DNA of 64,000 nt from Catonia carolina (lineage: Eukaryota; Arthropoda; Insecta; Hemiptera; Achilidae). The DNA lies in the NCBI GenBank assembly GCA_035578175.1, contig JAQMRL010000016.1, forward strand, positions 3,411,501 through 3,475,500, in the 5' to 3' direction. The position numbers and the translations under genes were made by a program. This document shows positions 29,001-41,000 of this stretch, in pieces. The notes below the pieces were generated by a model. That model was not told where the DNA came from, ran no database searches, and saw nothing but the letters and a program-made list of their open reading frames with translations. Each line of letters starts with the position of its first letter. The first letter of the stretch is position 1.

Positions 29001-32000
29001 GGTTTCAAAAGTAGCTTTAACTCATTTTATTAAAATAGGAATTAACACCTTTTACCTCTAGGGCACAGATTTTTATAATATTGGTTATTAGTACAACAAA
29101 AACTAACTTACTTCCTTGGACCATCACCAAACGGTTTTCCACCTCTATCGTTCTCCTTGTTCCATTTATTAAATCCTCCACCGCTGCTACCACTATCGCG
29201 TTTCTTGAATCCATCGCTCGTATCGTCATTCCGATCCCATTTCTTGAACCCGTCGCTCTTATCGTCATTCCGATCCCATTTCTTGAACCCGTCGCTCTTA
29301 TCGTCATTCCGATCCCATTTCTTGAACCCGTCGCTTTTATTATCATTGCGATCCCACTTTTTGAATCCGTCGTTTTTATCGTCGTTTCGATCCCACTTTT
29401 TGAATCCATCGCTTTTATCGTCGTTTCGATCCCACTTTTTGAATCCGTCGGTTTTTTCTTCGTTTCTATCCCATTTCTTGAAGCCATCTCTACGGTTGTT
29501 ATCATCACCAGATCTGTCCCACTTTTTGAATCCATCATCGCGACTATCGCCACCGAATTTCTTCGATCTAAAATCATCATCGTTATTACGGCGATTGAAA
29601 CCACCACCTCCTCCTCCTCGGTTATCATTTTCGTCTCTCGATCGCCAATTCTTATTATCGTCCCTATCGGAATTCCATCGACCACCTCCTCCTCCTCCAC
29701 CACCACCACCACTACCGCTCCCCTTCCTGTCATCTCGTGAGAATCGATCAAATTTATTGTTATCGCGTGGTGAAACAGGGTCTTCCCGGCTGTTAGCACG
29801 CCAGTTCTTTCCGGAATCGTCGTTTGAAAATCGTTTTCCACCACCGTCATTCCTGTAAACAGATAAACAATAACACTCAAAAAGCAAGCTCAACAATCAG
29901 ATCAAGTGCATTAAACAATAACACAAACTTTATAATGTTAAATAAAAACTTGCCACTCCAGCGGCGCTTTGCGCCGCTTATGTGTCTCGGCCTCAGAGGG
30001 GTCGGTGGGTCAGAACCATTTGCCACAACGTGAAGTTGGGCCGCCAAAGCGGTCGGGTGGATCACAATATTTTGAAATTTTAAGATATGAAAGTTTAAAA
30101 ATGAAGTTTTAAGTTTCAAAATTTCAACTTTGAATGTTGAGGTTTGAATGTACGATACTTTGAGTTTTTTCTTTTCTCACGCGACCTGGGGTTGCGAACC
30201 AAATTTTTATATAATTTTCTTCGCTAAATAAAAAATGCCGTTAAAAGATTATTTGTATTCCGAAAATTTTAAAATTTTTGTTGGGGTAGCGATCACCATA
30301 GGACCCCGACCTAAAATGTAATAAATTCTCTGTGACTATGGGCATGTGTAACGTTTTTTTTCAATAAACATTTGCGAAAAAAACCGTTGTGAAGGTGTAA
30401 AGAAAGAAAAACATGAAAACGGTACGCCCTAAAAGCCGAAATGCTAGTGTTGAGTTTTCTCAGCAAATAGGTAGGTTAAGGACAACTTCAGCTACATGGC
30501 ATTGAAGTACTTTGGGAGAGACACAAAAAATATTCTATACACTTTTTCTCTACAAAGCATCGTTCAGGAGATAAAAAAATACTAACCCCTACTAAAGGTA
30601 AAGGGGTGGAACCTGAAAGTTTTCGTGTTACCAAATTTTTATTTAACTTTTAACGTTAAAAACATGCCGTTAAAATATATTTTGTATTCTGAAAATTTAG
30701 AAATTTCATAATTTTTTGATAGGGGTAGCAACCCCTAGTAGACCCCGATCTAAAATTTTCTCTTTGACACTATCGTAAATGTAAGTTGCCTGCCCGGCAA
30801 TGGTCTTCACTTGACGATGCTCTCTGGCACACTGACAGCCAACGATTCACCTAGTGGCAGAATTCTGTACTATGACTAGTTCAGACATTTCATTCAAATT
30901 CCTTAAACTTTTGGATAGCACCTCGTACGTGCACTTTCACTTTTGTTAAAGGACTATTATGGAAATCAATATCATTATTTTCACTGCAGTCCAGAAAAAT
31001 GTACACATTAAAGCTCGAGTAATTATATTTGGAGTAATATATATTTTCACATTTAATAAAAACATGCATCTATAAAATGCACAAAATAAGTTAAGTGAAC
31101 ATATAGAAAAAAAAACCAAAGTTTGTTCAATGATGACAAACAAACACTAATACAAAAAGAAACTGACAAAACCATCAACATTACTTAATTCATAAAATGA
31201 TGCAAACAAATATTAAATAAAAACTATTAACCAACTGAATAAAGAAAAAAAGAACAACCTTAACTTAATACACGATCACGTATTACATCTATAGTCCAGC
31301 CTCTGTTAGTTTGCTCCTAATGTAAACAAACAATAACGTCACTGAGTATGCGCATTATATCAAAATGTGTACACGCTGATTAAAAAGTAATAACAAAATA
31401 CTTTCAAAAGTGTTTAAATACAAAATACTTTTAAAAGTATTGTTCAAAATGAAATTGTTAGGCCTACATCATATCATGACTGATGTTTTTAGAACTTTCT
31501 TCTTCTTGATGTGCCTATCCGTTACGAATGTTGGCGATCATCATGGCAATCTTCATCTTGTCTGCAGCAACTCGGAAAAGCCGTACCGAAGTTGTATTGT
31601 ACCAGACTCTGAGGTTCTTCAACCAGGATGTTCTTCTTCTACCTGGTCCCCGCTTTCCAAAAATGTTCCCTTGTAGAATGGCTTGCAGGAGGGCATATCT
31701 GGTTGCATTTCTCATAATGTGCCCTAAGTACTTTAAGTTTAGTAGTTTAAGTAGTAGTTTAGTAGTTTAAGAAGTACTTTAAGTTTGAAGTTTAGTACTT
31801 TAAGTACTTGTAATTTAAAAAATAGTTAACTTAATACGAATACGACATCCGTAAAGTGGCAGACTCTAGCGTGCACCCTATAGTAGGTGGCTTTTGTTTG
31901 TTGAAAGTAGGAGCAAACTAACAACGGCTGAATTGTAAAAACAGGCCGAGTAAAACCTGAACGAAAAACTACATGACAACTAATAACTGAATTTCACCTT

Positions 32001-35000
32001 TTCAGGACCATCACAACGCACATGCCACAGATTATAATGTGCATCTCCACCAAAAGTAAAAATATCTGAAGTGAAACACTCACAGAACATTCTCTTGCCA
32101 ATATAATTATGAGAAATATAACCTCTGTTAAATATATGATTCATATGGAAACAAAATCGTCATACAGTGAAAAATTGTTATACAGCTAAAAATCAGATGG
32201 TATCTTTCACTTTCCGTAAAAATTTGTTTTTGTTACTTGCAACGTTTTTCTGTTGACCCATTCATTTATTGATGGCCCATCAAATAATGGTGAAATAAGC
32301 CAGTTTGACGATTTATTTTTCAAACATTTTTTGCTTGAAAAATACATTTAGTAACATTAACTCCAAAAGCATATGATAACTACATCACTATTGTTACAAC
32401 TGTTATTAATAAGGCAGTGAGAAGTGTGTAGGTGTTTCTGGCAATTACAAGAAAGAAAAAAAAACTTTAACAGTTGCTCATAACACGCAGGTGAAGTGTT
32501 AAATTATTGGCATTCAATGTGCTAGTTCCACGGCTACAAAAAAATAGTTCAGTTTCTTATCACATGGTCACCCAATTATATGAGTAAAGCATTTAACAAC
32601 TGAAGAGACACATGTGTACAAGTCACTATACTAGTTTTCAAGGCTGATGAGCTGTAAATGTACGCATTGCCCCCTACTCACTTCATAGCTAGCCAATGAC
32701 TTGCCAGCAATGTTGCCAATACTTGCTCTTGTAGCTCTGTTAAATATTTTGTCGACAATTTTTTAGTCTTTTAATAACAATCATAACCTATAAACATACA
32801 ATCAGCTGATTATATTATAAAGTATCAAATGTTAACACGCTTTATAATCGATGTGTTCACCACGAGATGCAAGACGAGAGTGAACTTTTGCGGCTCTTAT
32901 ACGCATGCGTGCGTGTAATGTTTGTCACGTACAATCTGGCAAACGTTGTGATTGGTCTAAAAGTGTGTAAGAGGAGAGCTCATCAACCGTGAAAAGCATA
33001 TTAGTCACAGTTATCTCCTCTGAGAGTAATGAATTTCATTATACAGCCATAAATGCTGTGGTGAATGAAGCTAAGGTGTCATTAGCAGGGTGGAAATTAG
33101 ATGTTTTTCAGAGGGCCTACCATACTGATATGCATACAAAAATAAATCTTTATAATGCATCCTGCAGTTTTAAATATTTCTATTTCATACAATGAATTAA
33201 CACAATAATCTCACTAACCTTCTTTTTAAACTGCGTCACCTTTATTTTAATTTTTACTTACACGTGTTTCGGTGGATCCACCATCATCAGAGTAAATAAC
33301 ATAAAATTGAAACTAAAAACACTATTTATTAAAAATCTATAGAAGATGATACATCTTCAGTCACTTGTATAAAAATTGTTTTATACAAGTGACTGAAGAT
33401 GTATCATCTTCTATAGATTTTTAATAAATAGTGTTTTTAGTTTCAATTTTATGTTATTTACTCTGATGATGGTGGATCCACCGAAACACGTGTAAGTAAA
33501 AATTAAAATAAAGGTGACGCAGTTTAAAAAGAAGGTTAGTGAGATTATTGTGATATGCATACTTTTCAACTCTGTGAGTACGGCATTGGTAAACCACTTA
33601 ACTCCTCGTTTTACTCAGTAAAGCCTTTAGTGGTTCAAACCAGCCTTTCGGCTGATCACCTGAAAAACATACTCTACAACTATGCCTTCAATGTATCTAA
33701 TACTGACGTACATTAGTATATTATAATGTTTTATTTTATTTTTAGATTCCTTAATGTGCATACGTTGCAATCTGTCCTATTTAAGAACACAACATGTAAA
33801 TGTGTTACAATTTTGTACAGACTCAAGAGTATGGTTAATTAAACCGCAACCATAAAAGTTCACCAATGATTACAGTCTAGTATTGAAATCTGTGTAAAAG
33901 CTGAGCCGGGAAACTTTTATCTCCAAAAATCAGGTGTTTATTAAACAGCAGACTCGTGGCAATTAATTTATAGATACAGAAGTCACGAGATTGCCTTTTG
34001 CATATGTATAGGCTATGAGGAAGGGAAGTGAAATATTTGCAGTGCCGCCAACCTCAACAGTGAGACACTACTCGTATATTTCACTACCTCGCAGTTTCTA
34101 GATACATTTTGTAAGCTGTGGTTTATTCCGAGAAAATGTTTTCTTCATAAACCTTGTAAGAAATAAATATGACTGTAATATTGCCTATAGCTTAATTACA
34201 TGACTAGAAATGTTTGATTTACTGTAATTACGAATGAATAGCCTTCTTTACTATTGCTGTCATCGGCGTTTTCATTATCAGTCTCTCTAGTACCTACCTA
34301 ACAGTTTTCTTTTTTTACCGGGTGTCAACAAAACTGTTAAAGAATAGCTACTTCGTGTCCTTAATTTCTTTCTTTATTTTTCAAATTGTGGAAAGAGAAG
34401 CATCACAGTAGTTAGCCGCTCGCTTACGGCTTTTGTTAAGACGACATGTCCTATACTCCTCCTGGAGTCTCCAGGGCGCAAAAAAAGAAAAAGAAAAAAG
34501 AAAAAGAGGATAGGCATTTTTGTTTAGCTTCAACTTTACAACATTTTGTTACATTGCGTTCAGCACTGTGAATAGTTCGACCACATTTTTTAGAAACCGA
34601 CATTTGTCGTACAGTTAACCTACAAAAAGTTCTGCGATATACTATACAGGGTGATTCATGAAGTTCTCCCCCCACTTCTACAGCACATTGTACTAGTAAA
34701 AATAATGAAAAAATGTTATATAAACATAGGTCCGAAAACGCTTCGTTAGCGAGTTACAGCTAGCGAAAGTTTCGCCTGGATTTCAGTTCACCAGGTGAAA
34801 TGAGGTCTTCCTGGAATTGTGGTAAGGTAGATTAAGGGGCAAATTCAATCATTTCTTATGGTTTTTGATCGGATAAATTGAATAAAACAGGTCCCAGATC
34901 TGTAAGTTAAATAGTTTTTAAGAAAACCAGTGTCAAATGCAAAAAATGGAGTGAAAAACTTATTTTTTCATCTTTGGGCAAGGATAACTGTGTTATTTCA

Positions 35001-38000
35001 CCAAGAAACAGTTAAAATTTTTCAATAAAACATGTAGAAAATTTTATTCTGAACAAACCGGTGTAAATTAAGTACACAGAAAGCGAATAGATGTTTGATT
35101 AAATGAGTTTTTATTCATAAGAGTACAAAGTAAAATTAACCGGAAAAACTAAAATGAAAAAATGTGTTTTTTTCACTCCATTTTTTTGCATTTGACACTG
35201 GTTTTCTCAAAAACTATTCGCTTTCTGTGTACTTTATTTACACCGGTTTGTTCAGAATAAAATTTTCTACATTTTTTATTGAAAATTTTTAACTGTTTCT
35301 TGGTGAAATAACAAAGTTATTCTTGCCCAAAGATGAAAAAATGTGATTTTCACTCCATTTTTTGCATTTGACACTGGTTTTCTCAAAAACTATTTAACTT
35401 ACAGATCTGGGACCTGTTTTATTCAATTTATCAGATCAAAAACCATAAGAAATGATTGAATTTGCCCCTTAATCTACCTTACCACAATTCCAGGAAGACC
35501 TCATTTCACCTGGTGAACTGAAATCCAGGCGAAACTTTCGCTAGCTGTAACTCGCTAACGAAGCGTTTTCGGACCTATGTTTATATAAAATTTTTTCATT
35601 ATTTTTACTAGTACAATGTGCTGTAGAAGTGGGGGGAGAACTTCATGAATCACCCTGTATATGCTCTGGGTATAGTATAAGTTGTTATGTTTGTCGTACT
35701 GAAATTAAAGCAGTCGCGCAGCATGTGCACTGATTCTGTTCCCCTTTACCCCTCGATGCAAACAAGGGCAAACTCGTGGCTCAAGTGACAATACCACCAG
35801 ACCAACCCAGTGGGTACAATAATGTACATCCACTCTTCTACTGTCAATATCACATTCTTGATAAAAATTAAAAACCTCTACAAATCTGATTTTTTACTTT
35901 CTCTTGCCTATATGAATATATAGGAAGGAAAGTATTGTTTTCATGTCGATTTTTCGAAATCGAGTTTTCACCGGATCTATACGTTTTCAGACCCCCTGAA
36001 CCCAAAAAACATGTTTTTAGCGATTGGTCTGTGTGTGTGTCTGTGTGTGTGTGTGTGTGTGTCTGTGTGTGGCTGTGTGTGAACAGAATATCTCAAGAAC
36101 GGAACATCGTACGAACTTGAAACTTGAAACTTAAGTTACATACCACTACCGGATGCGACACGAACATTTTCATCAAAATCGGTCAACCGGAAGTAGTAGT
36201 TTATTCGTATAATTTTTCAGTTTTTTGCGATTTTCTCAAAAACTGGTCCTACGATTTTTTTTAAAATCGCCTATTTTACTCAATTTTTTATTCTCTACAA
36301 GATAGGGTAGGCGCCATGTTTGCTGAAATTCTCGGTGAGGCTGTTTTCACGTAAAAACGTTGTTTTTTTAAGATTACGGCTTTAATATAAATTTTAGCGC
36401 AAAAACTTATATAATAAAAGTTGTAGAGAATTTAAAAACCTACAACTTCTGTTTCAAACATTTTTTTGTATAACGCTTAGTTTAGCGGTAATTTGCGATT
36501 TTCTGTTTTTTTTCTCACGAAAACGTGAGAAAAATCGATTTTTTTAACATTTCGGTCTTAGTATGCATTTTACGACAAAAGTGTATATAATTAAATTTAT
36601 AGAAAATTAAAAGATCTACAACTTTTGTTTAGAGCATTTTTCTCTACAGAGCCTAGTTTAGCGTGAAAGCGTGATTTTCCGTATTTTTAAGCCAAACTGA
36701 GTTCGATTGTCATTTTGCGTCATTCACTCATGATTAAAATAAGGTTATGTTTTTGAGGTTAGTTTTTGTTCATTTCTAATGTTTTAATACTAATGTTAGG
36801 TTTATTGTTAATTATTTGCATTGGCAAGAGAAAGTTGTGTGAGTGCTTCACACCAGATTTTTTCAGTTGCGTTGAAAAGAAGAAATATTGTCATCAAGAC
36901 AAAAACAGAGAGTTCAAAAAACAACTATTAAAATTACTTCTAATTTACGGGAGACATGAATGGTACACCATTTGAAAGAGGGATTTTAAAATTGTATTTT
37001 AAATTTAAAAACCATAAATCGATAACTTTTTAATTCTTTTTTAATTACAACTCCTAGGAAATTAATTTAATTTTTTTTTAATGTATTTAAAGTTGCATCG
37101 ACAGCTCTCTGTCATTAGTGACTATTGTAAATTTTGGTACTGCAACAGTGAGTTGTAACATAACAATTTCTGCAGACCCTAACTGGGAATCAAACTCGAG
37201 ACACCTTTCACTTTGTTATAGTCATTTGAGACACGAGTTTGCCCTTGTTTGCATCGAGGGGTAAAGGGGAAAAGCATCAGTGCACATGCGCGACTACTTC
37301 AATTTCAGTACGACAAACATAAAAACTTATACTATACCCAAAGCATATACAGTATATTGCGGAACCTTTTGTAGGTTAACTGTACGAATATAACTGTTTG
37401 TTACCACAAACAGCCCGTGAGGAGTTAGAGCTGGTCTCCCATCGGGCGCCTCCCCAGGTGGTGGATAGGGGGAAGATAGGCCACCAGATATGGTGGTTAC
37501 CGTAGAAGACGGGGCGAACCAAACACCAGCAAAACCGAGTGATTGCCGGTATAAGTAATCCAACTCTAGCGGCCAACCGTTTCGGGCGGATGAGCCAATA
37601 GAGAAGGGCACTCTTTTGTCCTGGAGTCGGGAAACTGGCTCCAAAGGCGGATGAACTGCAGAATACGGTCAACGGCAGAAGGATGAGGAAGGAAATTAGG
37701 ACAAGACACCTCATTAAAGGTCCCAATGGATACGTCCTAGTAACAAGCTATCATGGCAAAGCTCACAGCTAAAATTAATTCCGGAGTAAGTTCTCCACTC
37801 GGGTCTCCGGGGAGAACAGTTATGAGCGATGTTGATATTAGCAACGTTAATATTATTAAGAGTAGCAGGAAAATTAGGAAGACTAGAATAGCTACCTGGA
37901 ATGTTAAAACTATGGCACAGAGTGGGAAAATATACAATGCCATTCAAGAAATGAACAGGATGAACATAGACATTTTAGGAATAAGCGAGATGAGATGGCC

Positions 38001-41000
38001 CAATTCGGGAGAAATGAAAGTCAATGAATGTAGAGTTTACTTTTCTGGTAACCCAGACGGTGCCCACGAGTATGGGGTTGGTGTGATAGTGTCCAGGGAA
38101 ATGGTTCCATGTATCAGAAGTTTTATTCCAATATCACAGAGAGTTATGATGATTCAAATTGAGGCGAGCCCAGCAAATATCTGGGTCATACAAGTTTATG
38201 CTCCAACGGCTGATAAAAATGAAGAAGAAGTTTTGGAGTTCTATGAAAGTATAAATGGAATCATCGAAAGTATACCGCGGCATGAAGTGTGTATTGTTAT
38301 GGGGGACTTTAATGCGAAGATTGGGGCTGGAGGCCGATCTCAGTATGTTGGACAACATGGGCTGGGGGAGAGGAATGAGAGGGGAGATCTTCTTGAAATG
38401 TTTGCAGAAAGTAGGGATCTGGTCATCTTGAATACATTTTTCAAACTTCCCAAAAGGAAACTATACACGTGGAAGTCACCTCAGGATAGATCAGATAAAG
38501 TGGTGCGGAACCAAATTGATTTTATGATGGTAAATAAGAGATACAGAAATGCTTTTACATCTGTGAAAACGTTTCCTGGAGCTGATATTGGTTCAGACCA
38601 TGTGCCACTTGTTGGGGAATTCCGAGTTAAATGGAAAAAAATTAAGAGAAAAAAGATCAAGAGGTTTGACTTGCGATTGTTGAAAGATCCAAATATTGAG
38701 AGTGAAGTTCGAAGCGAATTAAATAAAAAGATAAATGAAATAGACACAAATCTCAACGAAAACCTCACAACCGGTCAAATAGAAACAGCCATACAAGACC
38801 TTAAGGAAGAACATCTAAAACCTGGCAAAATGATCAAACGGAAGATGTGGATGACCGATGAGATTTTGCAACTTATGGAAAGGAGGAGGCTTTGTAAGAA
38901 TGTACTGGAGGAGTATAGAAGAATACAGAAGTTAATCAGAAACAAGATCAGAGAGGCAAAGGAGAGGGAGGCAAGGGAAACGTGTGAGGAGATGGAGGCA
39001 CTAATTCGAAAGCATGATAGTTATAATCTCCACCGTAGAGTTAAAACAGCAACTGGCAGTTTTAAGACCCGGCAGCCTGGAATAATAGTAGACGAAAATG
39101 GCAGGATTATAGTTGATAAGATGGACAGGATGAAGCATTGGAAGGAATATCTTGAAAATCTTTTTGGTGATCAGAGAGAAGAAATGCATAATCTTGGTAA
39201 TGCTGATACAGGCCCTACAATTTTAAAACAGGAAGTGCAGTTAGCAATAGCCAAGCTTAAGGAAGGGAAAGCTGCTGGTCCGGATAATATCCAGACGGAA
39301 TTTCTAAAACTGCTTGATGACGACAGTGTTACTGTGATCACACATATTTTTAACAAAATTTATGACTCTGGTACGCTTCCAATCGAATGGCTGAGGTCAG
39401 AATTTATTGCACTTCCTAAGAAGTCAAGCGCCAAGAGGTGTGAAGAATACCGCACTATCAGTCTTATGAGCCATCTTCTCAAGCTGTTCTTGAAAATAGT
39501 TCACAAAAGAATTTATAAAATATGTGAAAGTATGATAGCCCCCACCCAGTTCGGTTTTATAAGGGCAGTAGGAACAAGGGAGGCTTTGTTTGGGGTCCAA
39601 GTTCTGTTTCAGAGATGCCGCGATGTACACTGTGATGTGTATGCATGTCTGGTGGATTATGAGAAGGCTTTCGATCGAGTGAATCATGAAAAAATGCTGG
39701 CGATATTGAAGGAAGCTGGAATAGATGATAAAGATCTCCGAATAGTAGCGAATCTTTACTGGAACCAGTCAGCAAGCATGAGAGTGGACGGGGAGAACAC
39801 AGAAAGTGTTAGGATATTGCGAGGGGTGCGGCAGGGCTGTATTCTGTCGCCTCTTATATTTAATCTATATTCTGAGAAAGTTTTTTCTGAAGCATTGCAA
39901 GAGGAGGAAAGAGGTATATTGCTGAACGGACTCCGAATTAACAATATCAGATATGCGGATGATACAATAGTATTTGCAAGCAGTATGGAAGATCTCCAAG
40001 AATTAATGAATAAAATTACAGCCTGCAGTAACCAATATGGTCTTAATATTAACACCAAGAAGACAAAGATGATGATAATCAGTAAGAATAACATAAGAAA
40101 TTGTCATCTGTATGTTAATCAAAAGGAAATAGAGAGAGTTAGTCACTGCAATTATCTTGGTACTACCATTAATGAAGCTTGGGATAATACTCAAGAAATA
40201 AAATCCCGAATAGGCAAAGCCAGGTATGTTTTCAACAGGATGGGGGCAGTGTTTAAAAGCCATAATCTGACCCTCGACACTAAAATGAGACTCCTCAGGT
40301 GTTATGTCTTCTCTGTGTTGTTCTATGGTGTGGAGTCCTGGACGCTCAATGCTGCCATCTCCAAAAAGTTGAATGCATTCGAAATGTGGCTCTACCGTAG
40401 AATGCTGAGAATCCCTTGGACGGCACATATGACCAATGTTGAGGTGCTGAGAAGGATGAAGAAGGATATGGAGGTGATGAATACCATAAAGCGAAGAAAA
40501 CTCCAATATCTTGGACACATTATGAGGAATGGAGAAAGGTATGAACTTCTGCAATCCATACTGCAAGGAAAAATATTAGGACAAAGGGGTCCAGGTCGAA
40601 GAAGAATATCCTGGTTAAAGAACCTTAGAACCTGGTTCAATAAAACTACTCCGCAACTGTTTAGAGCTGCAATTGACAAAGTGAGGATCGCCATGATGGT
40701 GTCCAACATTCGAAGCGGATTGGCACCTTAAGAAGAGACCACAAACAGAAATGTCAATTTCTCAAAAATGTGGTTGAACTGTTCACAGTGCTGAACGCAA
40801 TGTAATAAAATGTTGTGAAGTTGAAGCTAAACAAAAATGCCTATCTGTGCCTCTTAACAAAAGCCGTAAGCGAGTGGCTAACTACTGTGATGTTTCTCTT
40901 TGCACAATTTGAAAAATAAAGAAGGAAATTAAGGACGCGCAGAAGCTATTCTTCAACAGTTTTGTTGAAACCAGGTAAAAAACGAAAACTGTTAGGTAGA

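Larger units (their letters stand above)
33138..33550. mobile_element. Penelope-like palindromic insertion with 12-bp target duplication
   Basis: The target TGATATGCATAC is duplicated at 33126-33137 and 33551-33562. The insert ends in a palindrome (33201-33552, centre 33376.5) whose 171-base arms are identical by eye, with a 10-base middle. Each arm contains CTGATGA-GGTGGATCCACC-GAAAC-ACGTGT, the hammerhead-type motif typical of Penelope-like retroelement terminal repeats. Such elements are known to occur with inverted terminal repeats and variable target duplications. No reverse transcriptase is present. The first 63 bp (33138-33200) lie outside the palindrome. Confidence 0.65.
33003..33665 (+). 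mobile_element. R4 second-half copy split by a palindromic insertion
   Basis: R4 sequence runs 33003-33137 (TTATCTCCTCTGAGAGTAAT ... GAGGGCC) and resumes at 33551-33665 (CTTTTCAACTCTGTGAGTAC ... GTGGTTCAAACCAGCC, the B-box-like motif). Between the halves lies the foldback at 33138-33550. Confidence 0.7.
33984..35778 (-). mobile_element. R7 DNA element, copy 2, with two nested insertions
   Basis: Ends CACGAGATTGCCTTTTGC and (right) GGGCAAACTCGTG. Carries the same decayed reading frame as copy 1 (CCKVEAKQKCL). Interrupted by a LINE-tail fragment (34440-34503) and by the R6 foldback (34647-35657). Confidence 0.7.

Noticed and set aside
29081..29858. Two long plus-strand ORFs (219 and 233 aa) across exon 6
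   Set aside because: They are shadows of the 39-bp in-frame repeat. A period divisible by three keeps all frames open, and their periodic Pro/Phe/Ser composition reflects the repeat.
37327..37947. Minus-strand ORFs over the LINE 5' region
   Set aside because: Overlap the 5' region and endonuclease start of the intact LINE and show no independent features.
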